From the NCBI RefSeq assembly GCF_900106595.1, contig NZ_FNNC01000001.1:868001-932000 (forward strand): a stretch of DNA of 64,000 bases, read 5' to 3'. Shown piece after piece: positions 33,093 through 41,207 of this stretch. Each line of letters opens with the position of its first letter. The first letter of the stretch is position 1. Source of the stretch: Marinococcus luteus (GTDB lineage: Bacteria; Bacillota; Bacilli; Bacillales; Marinococcaceae). Below the pieces are notes generated by a model. The model made no database searches and had not been told where the DNA came from. It saw only the letters and a list, made by a program, of their open reading frames with translations. The position numbers were made by a program, and so were the translations under genes.

Positions 33093-33740
33093 TTACTGTT
33101 CTTTGACAGCCGTCTCGAGACGTTTGACACGGATGCGCGTCCCGTCCACAGACATTACTTCAATTTCTTCCTCAGCATTCAGCCACTGATCGCCGCTTGT
33201 AGCACTGTAACGCTCCCCCTCAATATCAATCGTACCAGTCGGACGGAAGGGAGTAACGGTGGTCCCCGTTTTGCCGACCAGTCCTTCATACGTCTGATTA
33301 ATCGAGTTATAGCCCTGTTCGCTCGTTAAGCTGTCCTTAAGCATCAGCTTCGACCACAGGTCCCGCCGCGGGAATACCTTCAGGAAAAACATCGCTGCTA
33401 TGGCTCCGGCCAAAAAGCCGAAAATAACGAGTATCCCGTAAATAATAGTAGGAGTCGGCACAGCGATTGATACTCCCATTAAAAGGAGACCTACAATAGA
33501 GACAGTCCCGTCTCCGATAAGCTTGCCGTCAAGCAGAATCAGCCCAAGCCCGGCTGCATATAATACAAGCACCCAGATACCGGCTGCCCCTTCAAGGTGA
33601 TAGGAAAAGAATAAGACCATAAAAGCTGTTCCCAAAATAAAAAATAAGCTTTTGGACTTAACAAGAAACTCTGAGATTAAAAACATCGTCCCAAGAAAAA
33701 CGACAAGAAAGCCTACACTCGGGTTCGCTAACCATTCCAT
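33093..33740 (-). CDS. NfeD-family membrane protein (short form, solo)
   Basis: A 215-aa protein with four to five membrane helices (about 10-140) and a C-terminal NfeD OB-fold domain (about 150-210: LVGKTGTTVTPFRPTGTIDIEGERYSA). NfeD proteins normally work beside a flotillin (SPFH) protein, modulating membrane organisation. Here no flotillin gene is adjacent, whereas the long NfeD at the right end of the window is paired with floA. The two share the LxPTGxxDIDGE core, so they are paralogues. The start follows AGGGAG by 8 bases. Confidence 0.85.
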   Translation of the reverse strand: MEWLANPSVGFLVVFLGTMFLISEFLVKSKSLFFILGTAFMVLFFSYHLEGAAGIWVLVLYAAGLGLILLDGKLIGDGTVSIVGLLLMGVSIAVPTPTIIYGILVIFGFLAGAIAAMFFLKVFPRRDLWSKLMLKDSLTSEQGYNSINQTYEGLVGKTGTTVTPFRPTGTIDIEGERYSATSGDQWLNAEEEIEVMSVDGTRIRVKRLETAVKEQ

Positions 33741-33895
33741 TGTATATACTCCCTTCCATAAACTTCTGTAATCACTAATTATTGTGGCTCGTAAAAGCCT
33801 GGTAATCTTATATACGCGTAAACACCCGTAATCGTTTCACATTTATTGTAACTCTTCTGTCTGCCAGTTGTCAGCTGAAAGCGTCTTCTTTGCAT

Positions 33896-33919
33896 AAAAA
33901 AGAGGCCCCACGGCCTCTT
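33896..33919 (-). terminator. Intrinsic terminator after ypuA
   Basis: AGAGGCC ccac GGCCTCT, T run on the reverse strand. Confidence 0.8.
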
Positions 33920-33934
33920 CTCATATTTCTAATA

Positions 33935-34834
33935 TTATGCCGATTCCCCGGAGTCGCTGTTAAACCATCCCTGGACGGAATCAAGCATCTGTTCAAGGAA
34001 AGCGACGATGCGCGAAAGGAAATTCTGCGTATCTTCACTGTTCACAAAGCTGTCGATGTTTTCTGAAGCTTTATCAAGCTGGTTCTCCATCTGCGACCAG
34101 TCGATATTTAAGTTCTGCATCCGGTCGAATAAGGAAACAAGCTCATCCGTCTGCTCTTCGCTCAGTTCAATATTCATATCGCCTGAAACATTTTGCACGA
34201 TGACCCGGATATCTTCCGTATTATTAATTTCCGTGTTATTTATTTCCTGCTTAATCTGAGTAATCAGTGTTGTTGCTTCTTCTTTACCGATATCTTCGCC
34301 AAGCTCAGATGTTTTGGCAATCTCTTCATTTGCCACCTGTTTTTGATCCTCGGATATGTTGACATTGTTCTGCTGTTCATAAGCTTTTAAAATCCCGGTC
34401 AGCGCGGCCGTCCCGGATACCTCAAACGGAGCGGTCACATAAACCTCTGCATCCTCCACGCCCGCTGTCGCCAGCGCATTCGCATACATTCCTTCTGTAA
34501 CTGTATCTATTTTATTCGTTTCAATATCAATTCCTTCCCCGTCTTCAACTGCAGTAATCCTTGCAGAAGACAGCGCGCGTGAACCAATTTCAGAGCTGCT
34601 TAAATAATCTCCGAGATACTGGTATTCCTCTTCATTTGTGACCTCCACGACCGGTACTTCCCCTTCAGTCACATCCATCTCTTCAAGCAGAGAACTTCTT
34701 TGATCTGAAGACAGGTCCTGGCCGAGCGTCACCGTTACATCTCCTGCTGCAGCGTCTGCTGACGCCTCCTGGCTCACCCCAAGAACCCCTAACGTAACTA
34801 CCCCGGCTGCTAATGTCTGCTGCCACCACTTCAT
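33935..34834 (-). CDS. ypuA: DUF1002 secreted protein (YpuA)
   Basis: A 299-aa exported protein with a signal peptide ending about EASADAAAG (residue 27). The body matches DUF1002/YpuA: VTVTLGQDLSSDQRSSLLEEM, GSRALSSARITA, EGMYANALATAGVEDAEVYVTAPFEVSGTAALTGILKAYE and a helical C-terminal part (NLNIDWSQMENQLDKASE). The family is linked to the cell envelope in bacilli, without a known activity. ATG at 34834 is preferred with GGAGAG 9 bases upstream; the TTG at 34843 is too close to it. Strongly acidic. Confidence 0.85.
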   Translation of the reverse strand: MKWWQQTLAAGVVTLGVLGVSQEASADAAAGDVTVTLGQDLSSDQRSSLLEEMDVTEGEVPVVEVTNEEEYQYLGDYLSSSEIGSRALSSARITAVEDGEGIDIETNKIDTVTEGMYANALATAGVEDAEVYVTAPFEVSGTAALTGILKAYEQQNNVNISEDQKQVANEEIAKTSELGEDIGKEEATTLITQIKQEINNTEINNTEDIRVIVQNVSGDMNIELSEEQTDELVSLFDRMQNLNIDWSQMENQLDKASENIDSFVNSEDTQNFLSRIVAFLEQMLDSVQGWFNSDSGESA

Positions 34835-35149
34835 TATGCTCAACTCTCCTTCTTATGCCCTTTCATTTCCAATCTTATACTTTTATGACCAATATATTTA
34901 TATTCGTCGCATCTATAGTCGTAAGTCCGGGGGAAAAGTTACATCCTCCGCACTCTTTCGTAAGTTTCTCATCATTTTACAAAATGCCGGCTTATGTACT
35001 TCTGATTTCCGCTCTCTAGAAGCAACTGCTTGCCAAGAGTATACACCCACTGATACAATTACGTTGTGTTATAGACCACTATCAACCATTGTTGTTGCAT
35101 TAGACGAGGCACGAAATAAATTCACCAATATAAAGGGGCGAATGGATAC
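34835..35149. other. Intergenic region between ypuA and ispG
   Basis: About 315 bases between divergent genes. It holds the ispG promoter (35030-35059) and nothing else recognisable. Confidence 0.5.
35030..35059 (+). promoter_or_regulatory. Sigma-A promoter of ispG
   Basis: TTGCCA (35030-35035), 18 bases, TACAAT (35054-35059) preceded by TG, about 90 bases before the start codon. Confidence 0.65.
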
Positions 35150-36277
35150 ATGAGCCAAATAACCCACCGCAGCGAAACCCGAGCAGTCAAAGTAGGCAAT
35201 GTGACGATCGGGGGCAGTAATGAAGTAGTAGTACAAAGCATGACCACCACAAAAACCCACGATGTGGAAGCGACCGTCGCAGAAATCCACCGCCTTGAAG
35301 AAGCCGGATGCCAGATTGTCCGCGTCGCATGCCCACAGATGAAGGATGCTGAAGCAATTCCGAAAATTAAACAGCGCATCAACATTCCGCTCGTTGTCGA
35401 TATCCACTTCGACTATAATATGGCCCTGAAGGCTATCGAAGGCGGCGCTGATAAAATCCGGATCAATCCCGGCAATATCGGAAAACGGGAAAAAGTTGAA
35501 GAGGTTGTTGAGGCAGCCAAAGCCAAAGGCATTCCGATCCGTATCGGCGTAAACGCCGGATCTCTTGAAAAACGGATCCTTGATAAATACGGATATCCAA
35601 CTGCAGACGGAATGGTCGAAAGTGCTCTCTACCATATTTCCATCCTTGAAGAGCTCGGCTTTTACGATATCATCGTTTCGATGAAAGCTTCAGACGTACA
35701 CCTGGCTGTTGAAGCTTACGAAAAAGCGGCTCAGGCATTCAGCTACCCGCTTCACCTGGGAATCACGGAATCAGGCACTCAATTCGCAGGTACGGTTAAA
35801 AGCTCCGCCGGACTCGGTGCTATTCTAAGTAAAGGAATCGGAAGCACACTGCGTATTTCCCTCAGTGCCGATCCAGTAGAGGAAGTAAAAGTGGGACGCG
35901 AACTGCTGAAAACATTCGGCCTCGCATCCAACGCAGCTACACTTATCTCATGTCCGACCTGCGGACGTATTGAAATCGATTTGATCAGTATCGCCAATGA
36001 CGTGGAAGAATATATTTCCACCATTAAAGCTCCGATTAAAGTAGCCGTGCTCGGCTGCGCCGTTAACGGTCCCGGCGAAGCAAGAGAAGCCGATATCGGT
36101 ATTGCCGGTGCAAAAGGCGAAGGCCTTCTTTTCCGCCACGGAGAAATTATCCGGAAGGTTCCGGAAGAAACCATGGTGGAAGAGCTGAAGATCGAAGTCG
36201 ATAAAATTGCTGAAGAGCACTACGCCAAAGAAGCAGAAAAAGAACGGGAAGCTAAAGAAAAAGAACTGACAAACTAA
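35150..36277 (+). CDS. ispG: 4-hydroxy-3-methylbut-2-enyl diphosphate synthase (IspG/GcpE)
   Basis: A 375-aa 4Fe-4S enzyme of the MEP isoprenoid pathway. The N-terminal TIM barrel ([42 protein letters not shown]) is followed by the cluster domain with [12 protein letters not shown], the third Cys and catalytic Glu in [15 protein letters not shown]. The C-terminus is a Lys/Glu helix. The start follows AAAGGGG. Single gene with a strong bidirectional terminator after it. IspH, the next enzyme, is also in this window. Confidence 0.97.
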   Translation: MSQITHRSETRAVKVGNVTIGGSNEVVVQSMTTTKTHDVEATVAEIHRLEEAGCQIVRVACPQMKDAEAIPKIKQRINIPLVVDIHFDYNMALKAIEGGADKIRINPGNIGKREKVEEVVEAAKAKGIPIRIGVNAGSLEKRILDKYGYPTADGMVESALYHISILEELGFYDIIVSMKASDVHLAVEAYEKAAQAFSYPLHLGITESGTQFAGTVKSSAGLGAILSKGIGSTLRISLSADPVEEVKVGRELLKTFGLASNAATLISCPTCGRIEIDLISIANDVEEYISTIKAPIKVAVLGCAVNGPGEAREADIGIAGAKGEGLLFRHGEIIRKVPEETMVEELKIEVDKIAEEHYAKEAEKEREAKEKELTN

Positions 36278-36283
36278 GCTTTC

Positions 36284-36334
36284 AACGCAAAAAAGGAGCT
36301 CCGCCCATGATGGGTGGAGCTCCTTTTTTGCGTT
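36284..36334. terminator. Strong bidirectional terminator between ispG and zur
   Basis: A near-perfect inverted repeat: AACGCAAAAAAGGAGCTCC with GGAGCTCCTTTTTTGCGTT, plus inner CCC/GGG. It serves both convergent genes. Confidence 0.9.
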
Positions 36335-36356
36335 TGTGCTATTACTGATTCTTTGA

Positions 36357-36800
36357 TTACGCCGGGGCTGCTTCCTTTTGTTTGGCTTTTTTGCATTCGG
36401 CACAAAGCCCATAAATTTCAAACTTATGCCCCGTCACTTCAAAGCCGCCGTCAACGTTTTCATTCAACCAGTCCATCGGGCACGTTTCAATTTCTCTCGT
36501 TTTTCCGCATTCGAGACAGATAAGATGGTGATGATGGGCCGTTGTTGAACAGGAAAAACGAAAATGCATCTCTCCTTCAAGCTCTGTCATCTCGAGAATA
36601 TCCATTTCCTCAAATATGGACAGGTTGCGGTAGACGGTATCCACGCTCATTCCCGGGTAATTTTTCTGCAGGGATTGCAATACTTCCTTCGCTGTCAAAT
36701 AGCGTTTTTCATCTGAAAAAAGCTGGAGCAGTTCTTCACGCTTGGCTGTATATTTAAATCCCTGCTCTTTCATAATATTAAGCGCTTTGGTGACGTTCAT
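36357..36800 (-). CDS. zur: Fur-family zinc uptake regulator (Zur)
   Basis: A 147-aa Fur-family repressor. The winged helix is in residues 1-85 (KREELLQLFSDEKRYLTAKEVLQSL, SVDTVYRNLSIFEEM). The metal-binding HHHHLICLECGKT motif and a second CxxC (LCAECKK) make the structural zinc site. Placement at the end of a zinc/manganese ABC operon identifies it as Zur rather than Fur or PerR. It overlaps the upstream permease gene by 23 bases, so it is translated within the transporter operon. The start has CAGGAGGC upstream. B. subtilis zur (yqfV) is in the same region. Confidence 0.9.
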   Translation of the reverse strand: MNVTKALNIMKEQGFKYTAKREELLQLFSDEKRYLTAKEVLQSLQKNYPGMSVDTVYRNLSIFEEMDILEMTELEGEMHFRFSCSTTAHHHHLICLECGKTREIETCPMDWLNENVDGGFEVTGHKFEIYGLCAECKKAKQKEAAPA

Positions 36801-37638
36801 ATTTAAGCCTCCTGTTTCTTTTCCAGTTGATCCATGTTCTGAGAACTAAAGTGGCAAAAAGTATAAAAGCAGCTGTCACTACAGTGCCTCCTCCGGAAGC
36901 AATGCCAAAAAAGATGGATCCGGTCACACCAGCCGCCACGGAGGCTTCCCCGATAATAACAGCAATCAGGAGCATTCGTTTAAAGCCGGAGGCCCACTGC
37001 ATCGCGGCCGCTGCCGGAAGCGTAATCAATGCCCCGGCAAGCAGCACGCCGACCACCTGCATCGATGCAGAAATAACAATCGCAAGCAGGACAGCAAGCA
37101 GCACGTTGAACATTTTAACCGGGATGCCGGCAGCAGCTGCCATTTCTTCATCGAAGGAAAGAAACATCAATTCCCTGCCAAACGCTGCAAGCAGCCCGAG
37201 GGCAGCAATCGTCATTAATCCGATAAACCAAAGGTCTTCCATCTGTACGGAAACGACACTTCCAAACAGATAGCCGTACCACTCTGTCACTCCGTCAGCG
37301 GATATAGACATGAAAACGGCGCTTAAGCCTACCGCTGCTGCCATTAAAATCGGGGCGGCAAGCTCCTGGAAGCCCCCGTAGGTGTGGCGTACCCGTTCGA
37401 TGATCAACGAGCCGGCAAACGCAAATAAAAAGCCGCTGTATAAAGGGTTGATATCCCAAAAAGCCTGCAGATTACCGGCGAGCACTCCTGCCGTCACTCC
37501 GGCAAGGGTGACGTGAGCGAGAGAATCTGCTATAAGCGAGGACCGGCGCACGACTAAAAACGAGCCGATCAAAGGTGCTGTCAGTCCAATCAACACCGCT
37601 GCTATAATGCTTCGTTCCACAAAATTAATATCAAACAT
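36778..37638 (-). CDS. Metal ABC transporter permease, ZnuB-like (first of two)
   Basis: A 286-aa ABC-3 family permease with about eight membrane helices. Family motifs include APLIGSFLVVRRSSLIADSLAHVTLAGV and GVLLAGALITLPAAAAMQWA. It should import zinc (or manganese) with the ZnuC-like ATPase two genes upstream. It is paralogous to the next upstream permease. ATG at 37638 is preferred with GAGAG 8 bases before; GTG at 37647 is also possible. It overlaps zur at its 3' end. Confidence 0.88.
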   Translation of the reverse strand: MFDINFVERSIIAAVLIGLTAPLIGSFLVVRRSSLIADSLAHVTLAGVTAGVLAGNLQAFWDINPLYSGFLFAFAGSLIIERVRHTYGGFQELAAPILMAAAVGLSAVFMSISADGVTEWYGYLFGSVVSVQMEDLWFIGLMTIAALGLLAAFGRELMFLSFDEEMAAAAGIPVKMFNVLLAVLLAIVISASMQVVGVLLAGALITLPAAAAMQWASGFKRMLLIAVIIGEASVAAGVTGSIFFGIASGGGTVVTAAFILFATLVLRTWINWKRNRRLKYERHQSA

Positions 37639-37707
37639 AGCCGTCACTCTCTATTCTTTATTTTACACAAGGATCGCTTTTCTGTGCTATTGATTTGCTT
37701 TGTCCGT

Positions 37708-38565
37708 CTATTTCGCTTCTTCCCATGAACGTTGACGTATCAGTCCAATGGTTTTCTCGGCCAGCACAACGACCGTCCATATAAGAAATGAAATGACTGC
37801 GATTGTGCCGCCAGAGCTCAGATCATAATAATATGAAGCAAAAAAGCCGGCCAGAACGGCTGTTTCCCCGAAAATCACAGCATATAAAAACATGCTTTTG
37901 AAGGTGGAAGCGACCCGGAGCGCCGCTGCTGCCGGCAGGGTAATTAAAGCGGAAACGAGCAGCACTCCCAAAATAGATATGGAAGAAGCAACTATGAGCG
38001 CCGCGATGCCGGCAAATAATAAATTCACTCTCTGTACCGGGATGCCGTTTACGGCAGCCTGTTCTTCATCGAAAGCCAGAAACAATAATTCTTTATAAAA
38101 AAGCAGAAATAACAGCAGCGATACGGCAGAGATAACACCAATCACCACTGCGTCTGCGGCATTCACCGTAAGAATGCTTCCAAATAAATAGTTAAACAAA
38201 TCATTATTAAAACCATCTGCCAGAGAAATAAATACGACTCCGAGCCCAATGGCTGAAGCCATCACTACCGGAATAGAAAGCTCCTGAAACGTTTGAAACC
38301 GCCGGCGCAGATATTCAATTACAAACGAAACGATGAACGTAAATAAAATACCGGTATAAAGAGGATTCCATTCGCTGAGCCATACCCAGAAAGAGGCGAG
38401 CCAAAGATGAAAAGCGATGCCGGTCAGCGCTGTATGCGACATCGCATCGGCAATCATCGGCGTCTTTCTTACCACCACAAACACGCCTGCAGCCGGAGCG
38501 ATCAAGCCGATCATGAGGCCGATGATAAGCGCATATCTTAAAAAATCAAATTCCAGAAAGATCAT
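37708..38565 (-). CDS. Metal ABC transporter permease, ZnuB-like (second of two)
   Basis: A 285-aa ABC-3 permease with eight or so helices: GLIAPAAGVFVVVRKTPMIADAMSHTALTGI and ILGVLLVSALITLPAAAALRVA match the family. The two permeases are alike over their whole length, so the transporter may be a heterodimer or the copies may serve different metals. ATG overlaps the znuC stop by one base (TGATG). The start follows CAGGAGGAG. Confidence 0.88.
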   Translation of the reverse strand: MIFLEFDFLRYALIIGLMIGLIAPAAGVFVVVRKTPMIADAMSHTALTGIAFHLWLASFWVWLSEWNPLYTGILFTFIVSFVIEYLRRRFQTFQELSIPVVMASAIGLGVVFISLADGFNNDLFNYLFGSILTVNAADAVVIGVISAVSLLLFLLFYKELLFLAFDEEQAAVNGIPVQRVNLLFAGIAALIVASSISILGVLLVSALITLPAAAALRVASTFKSMFLYAVIFGETAVLAGFFASYYYDLSSGGTIAVISFLIWTVVVLAEKTIGLIRQRSWEEAK

Positions 38566-39341
38566 CAGGCTCCTCCTGCATGGTGATCGTGCTCATGATG
38601 GATAATATGCACGTCATGCCCGTATGTGCCGGCGAGATCACTTTCTTCAAACTCCCGCGTCGTTCCGTGAAAATGAAGCTGCTGATTCAGACAGGCTACT
38701 TTCGTTACGTATTTGGTCATTGCTCCTACATCATGGGTAACGAGAATAAGAGTAATACCCTTCTCCCTGTTCCAGTGACTCAGCCGCTCATAAAATGCCT
38801 GGGCGGATGCAGCATCCACCCCGACGGTCGGCTCGTCCAAAATCAGTACCTCCGGGTCGCTCACAAGGGCACGTGCAATAAACACCCGCTGCTGCTGTCC
38901 CCCGGAAAGCCTGCCCATATTTTTCTTTTTATAGCCGAGCATATCCACCTGCTCGAGGGCTTCGTGAATGCGCTGCTTGTCTTTACGATTCAAAAACCGG
39001 AGCAGCCCCTTTTTACCGTACAGCCCCATAGCTACTACTTCATATACAGTCACCGGGAATCCGGCGTTAAAACGATTCGCTTTTTGAGACACATAGCCGA
39101 TCTTTGGCCATTGGTGAAATTGGCGTACCGGTGTCCCAAACCAGCGTACTTCTCCTTTGTAATGCTTGTGCAGGCCTAAAAGAACCCGGACAAGCGTAGA
39201 TTTTCCCGAGCCGTTCGGCCCGACCAGGCCTACGAAATCTCCATAATTTATATTCATATTGATATCGTCAAGCACGAGCTCTGACTCGTAGCGAAAGGAC
39301 AGATGATTCACTTCAAGCAGCGTATTTGTTGAATCTTCCAC
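38565..39341 (-). CDS. znuC: Metal ABC transporter ATP-binding protein, ZnuC-like
   Basis: A 258-aa ABC ATPase. Walker A GPNGSGKST (about residue 39), Q-loop VSQKANRF, signature LSGGQQQR, Walker B VLILDEPTVGVD and the switch HDVGAMT are all present. The C-terminus is His-rich (IIHHEHDHHAGG), a metal-binding tail common in ZnuC and zinc proteins. GTG start with AAGGAGG 7 bases upstream. It heads znuC-permease-permease-zur. No substrate-binding protein gene is linked; the upstream neighbour is divergent ppx. A partial Zur-like box lies 27 bases upstream. Confidence 0.9.
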   Translation of the reverse strand: MEDSTNTLLEVNHLSFRYESELVLDDINMNINYGDFVGLVGPNGSGKSTLVRVLLGLHKHYKGEVRWFGTPVRQFHQWPKIGYVSQKANRFNAGFPVTVYEVVAMGLYGKKGLLRFLNRKDKQRIHEALEQVDMLGYKKKNMGRLSGGQQQRVFIARALVSDPEVLILDEPTVGVDAASAQAFYERLSHWNREKGITLILVTHDVGAMTKYVTKVACLNQQLHFHGTTREFEESDLAGTYGHDVHIIHHEHDHHAGGA

Positions 39342-39367
39342 CGGGAAGCCTCCTTCTTTCCAAAAAC

Positions 39368-39388
39368 AATTAAGAACCGTTACGATTT
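39368..39388 (-). promoter_or_regulatory. Candidate degenerate Zur box
   Basis: On the reverse strand AAATCGTAAC..., 14 of 20 positions fitting the B. subtilis Zur consensus AAATCGTAATNATTACGATTT. One half is good, the other weak. It lies between znuC and ppx. Confidence 0.35.
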
Positions 39389-39533
39389 ATTGATAGGAAA
39401 AGTATACAAAACCTTTTCGCTTCTGTAAATCTTCTTTGCTCAATCGTGTATACAATTCATGGTTATTCTTTGTATGATAGTTAGTAGTAAAGCTGTTAAA
39501 CAAAATTAAATCCAATTCTAAGGAATGATGAAG

Positions 39534-41111
39534 ATGTTTCAAGCGAAAGAAAAAGTTGCCGTTATTGATATAGGCTCCAACTCGATCCGTCTCGTGATTA
39601 ATGAAATGGATGAAAAACGCGGCTACCGCGAGCTTCATAATTTAAAAATCGTCGCCCGCCTGAGCAATCATATCGACGACCAGAATGCGCTTACCCAGGA
39701 AGGACGGGATATCCTTCTGCATACCCTGCAGCAGTTTGAAGAAGTCCTCCGTTTTCACAACGTTCAAACCATTCATGCTGCAGCTACTGCAGCCATCCGC
39801 GGCGCCTCCAACCGTGAAGAAGTACTCGACTACATTGAAGAACGCATCGATTTCTCCATCCGTGTTCTATCCGGCGAGGAAGAAGCCTCCTACGGGTATC
39901 TTGCAGTGGTGAATTCCACCAGCCTTTCTGAAGGAATCACAATTGATATCGGGGGCGGCAGTACAGAGGTGACCATGTTTAAAAACAGGGAACTTGTACG
40001 TACCCACAGCTTTCCTTTCGGCGCCCTTACATTGAAACAGAAGTTCCTGCCAAACGATGATAAAATCACCTCCAGTAACCTGAAGCAGATGAATAAATGG
40101 ATTGAAAAACAGTTTCAAAAGGTGTCTTGGCTGAAAAAAGAAGGTGAAAGCCTCCCCGTTGTCGGTATCGGCGGCAGCTCCCGTAACATGGTGCTCGTGC
40201 ATCAGGCTTCCATCAACTATCCTCTGGCTGGTCTGCATCAGTACTCCATGACCTGTGACGATATTGCCGAAACGATGGAGCTTCTTGAAAAATCAAGCTT
40301 ATCCGAACGGGAAAATATCGAAGGGCTTTCCAAAGACCGGGCGGACGTCATTATTCCGGCGGTCCGGATCATTTCCCAGCTCTATAAACATATCGATGCC
40401 TCCTACTATTTAATCAGCAACAAGGGCCTCCGTGACGGACTGTTGTTTGAAGAGCTGCTCCGGGATAAAATGTACCCTCATTTTCCGGATGTGATCGAGG
40501 AAAGCTTTTACCAGCTGAACCGGGAATTCGAGATCAACCCGGACTATGTGGACGAGGTCGGAAACATTGCTTCTTCGATGTACAACAGCCTCGAGCCGTA
40601 TATTCCCAAATCCTACCTGCATGAAGACAACCACCGCCTGCTGAACCGTGCGGCCCAGGTTCTTTATATCGGGGAATACATCAGCTCTGAGGCAAGCAGC
40701 CAGCATACCTTTTACATTTTAACCAACCGTTCCATCGACGGCATAACGCATGAGGAACGAATCGCCATGTCGCTTGTGTCCTCCTTCAAATCTAAATCGA
40801 TGTTTAAACAGTTCGCGAAGCCGTTCCGGCCGTATATGCAGAAAAACAGTTTAAAACGGCTCGAATTTCTTGGAAGCATTTTAAAATTCTCTTACTCGCT
40901 CAACCGTACGCGCCGCAATATCGTTTCCGGGCTTGGCGTTGAAAAAGAAGGCAAAGAGCTTCATTTCCATATATACTGCCGCGAAGGCATGAATTCCACT
41001 TTTGAAGAAGCCAAAGCAGATAAGTATAAAAAACACCTGGAAAAAATGATCAACCGCGAGATTGTGCTTCACTTCCATGAACAATCGCCGGTTTCTGCTA
41101 TTTCCCGCTGA
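39534..41111 (+). CDS. ppx: Exopolyphosphatase, Ppx/GppA family
   Basis: A 525-aa phosphatase that releases phosphate from polyphosphate ends (or converts pppGpp). The actin-like N-terminal fold shows VAVIDIGSNSIRLVI (phosphate 1), then ATAAIRGASN, ITIDIGGGSTEVTM and VGIGGSSRN; an HD-like helical domain follows (about 310-480). ATG at 39534 is chosen because AAGGA lies 9 bases upstream; earlier ATGs at 39525 and 39528 are too close to it. ppk follows on the same strand 96 bases later, so synthesis and breakdown of polyphosphate are encoded together. Confidence 0.92.
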   Translation: MFQAKEKVAVIDIGSNSIRLVINEMDEKRGYRELHNLKIVARLSNHIDDQNALTQEGRDILLHTLQQFEEVLRFHNVQTIHAAATAAIRGASNREEVLDYIEERIDFSIRVLSGEEEASYGYLAVVNSTSLSEGITIDIGGGSTEVTMFKNRELVRTHSFPFGALTLKQKFLPNDDKITSSNLKQMNKWIEKQFQKVSWLKKEGESLPVVGIGGSSRNMVLVHQASINYPLAGLHQYSMTCDDIAETMELLEKSSLSERENIEGLSKDRADVIIPAVRIISQLYKHIDASYYLISNKGLRDGLLFEELLRDKMYPHFPDVIEESFYQLNREFEINPDYVDEVGNIASSMYNSLEPYIPKSYLHEDNHRLLNRAAQVLYIGEYISSEASSQHTFYILTNRSIDGITHEERIAMSLVSSFKSKSMFKQFAKPFRPYMQKNSLKRLEFLGSILKFSYSLNRTRRNIVSGLGVEKEGKELHFHIYCREGMNSTFEEAKADKYKKHLEKMINREIVLHFHEQSPVSAISR

Positions 41112-41207
41112 ACAATGCTTTTTTCGTGAATCTTTACATGCACTTAACATTTCGTTGATACAATTGGCCCAGGAGTGACCAGGGTGTAAAGAAAGGCGGA
41201 TTCTACC

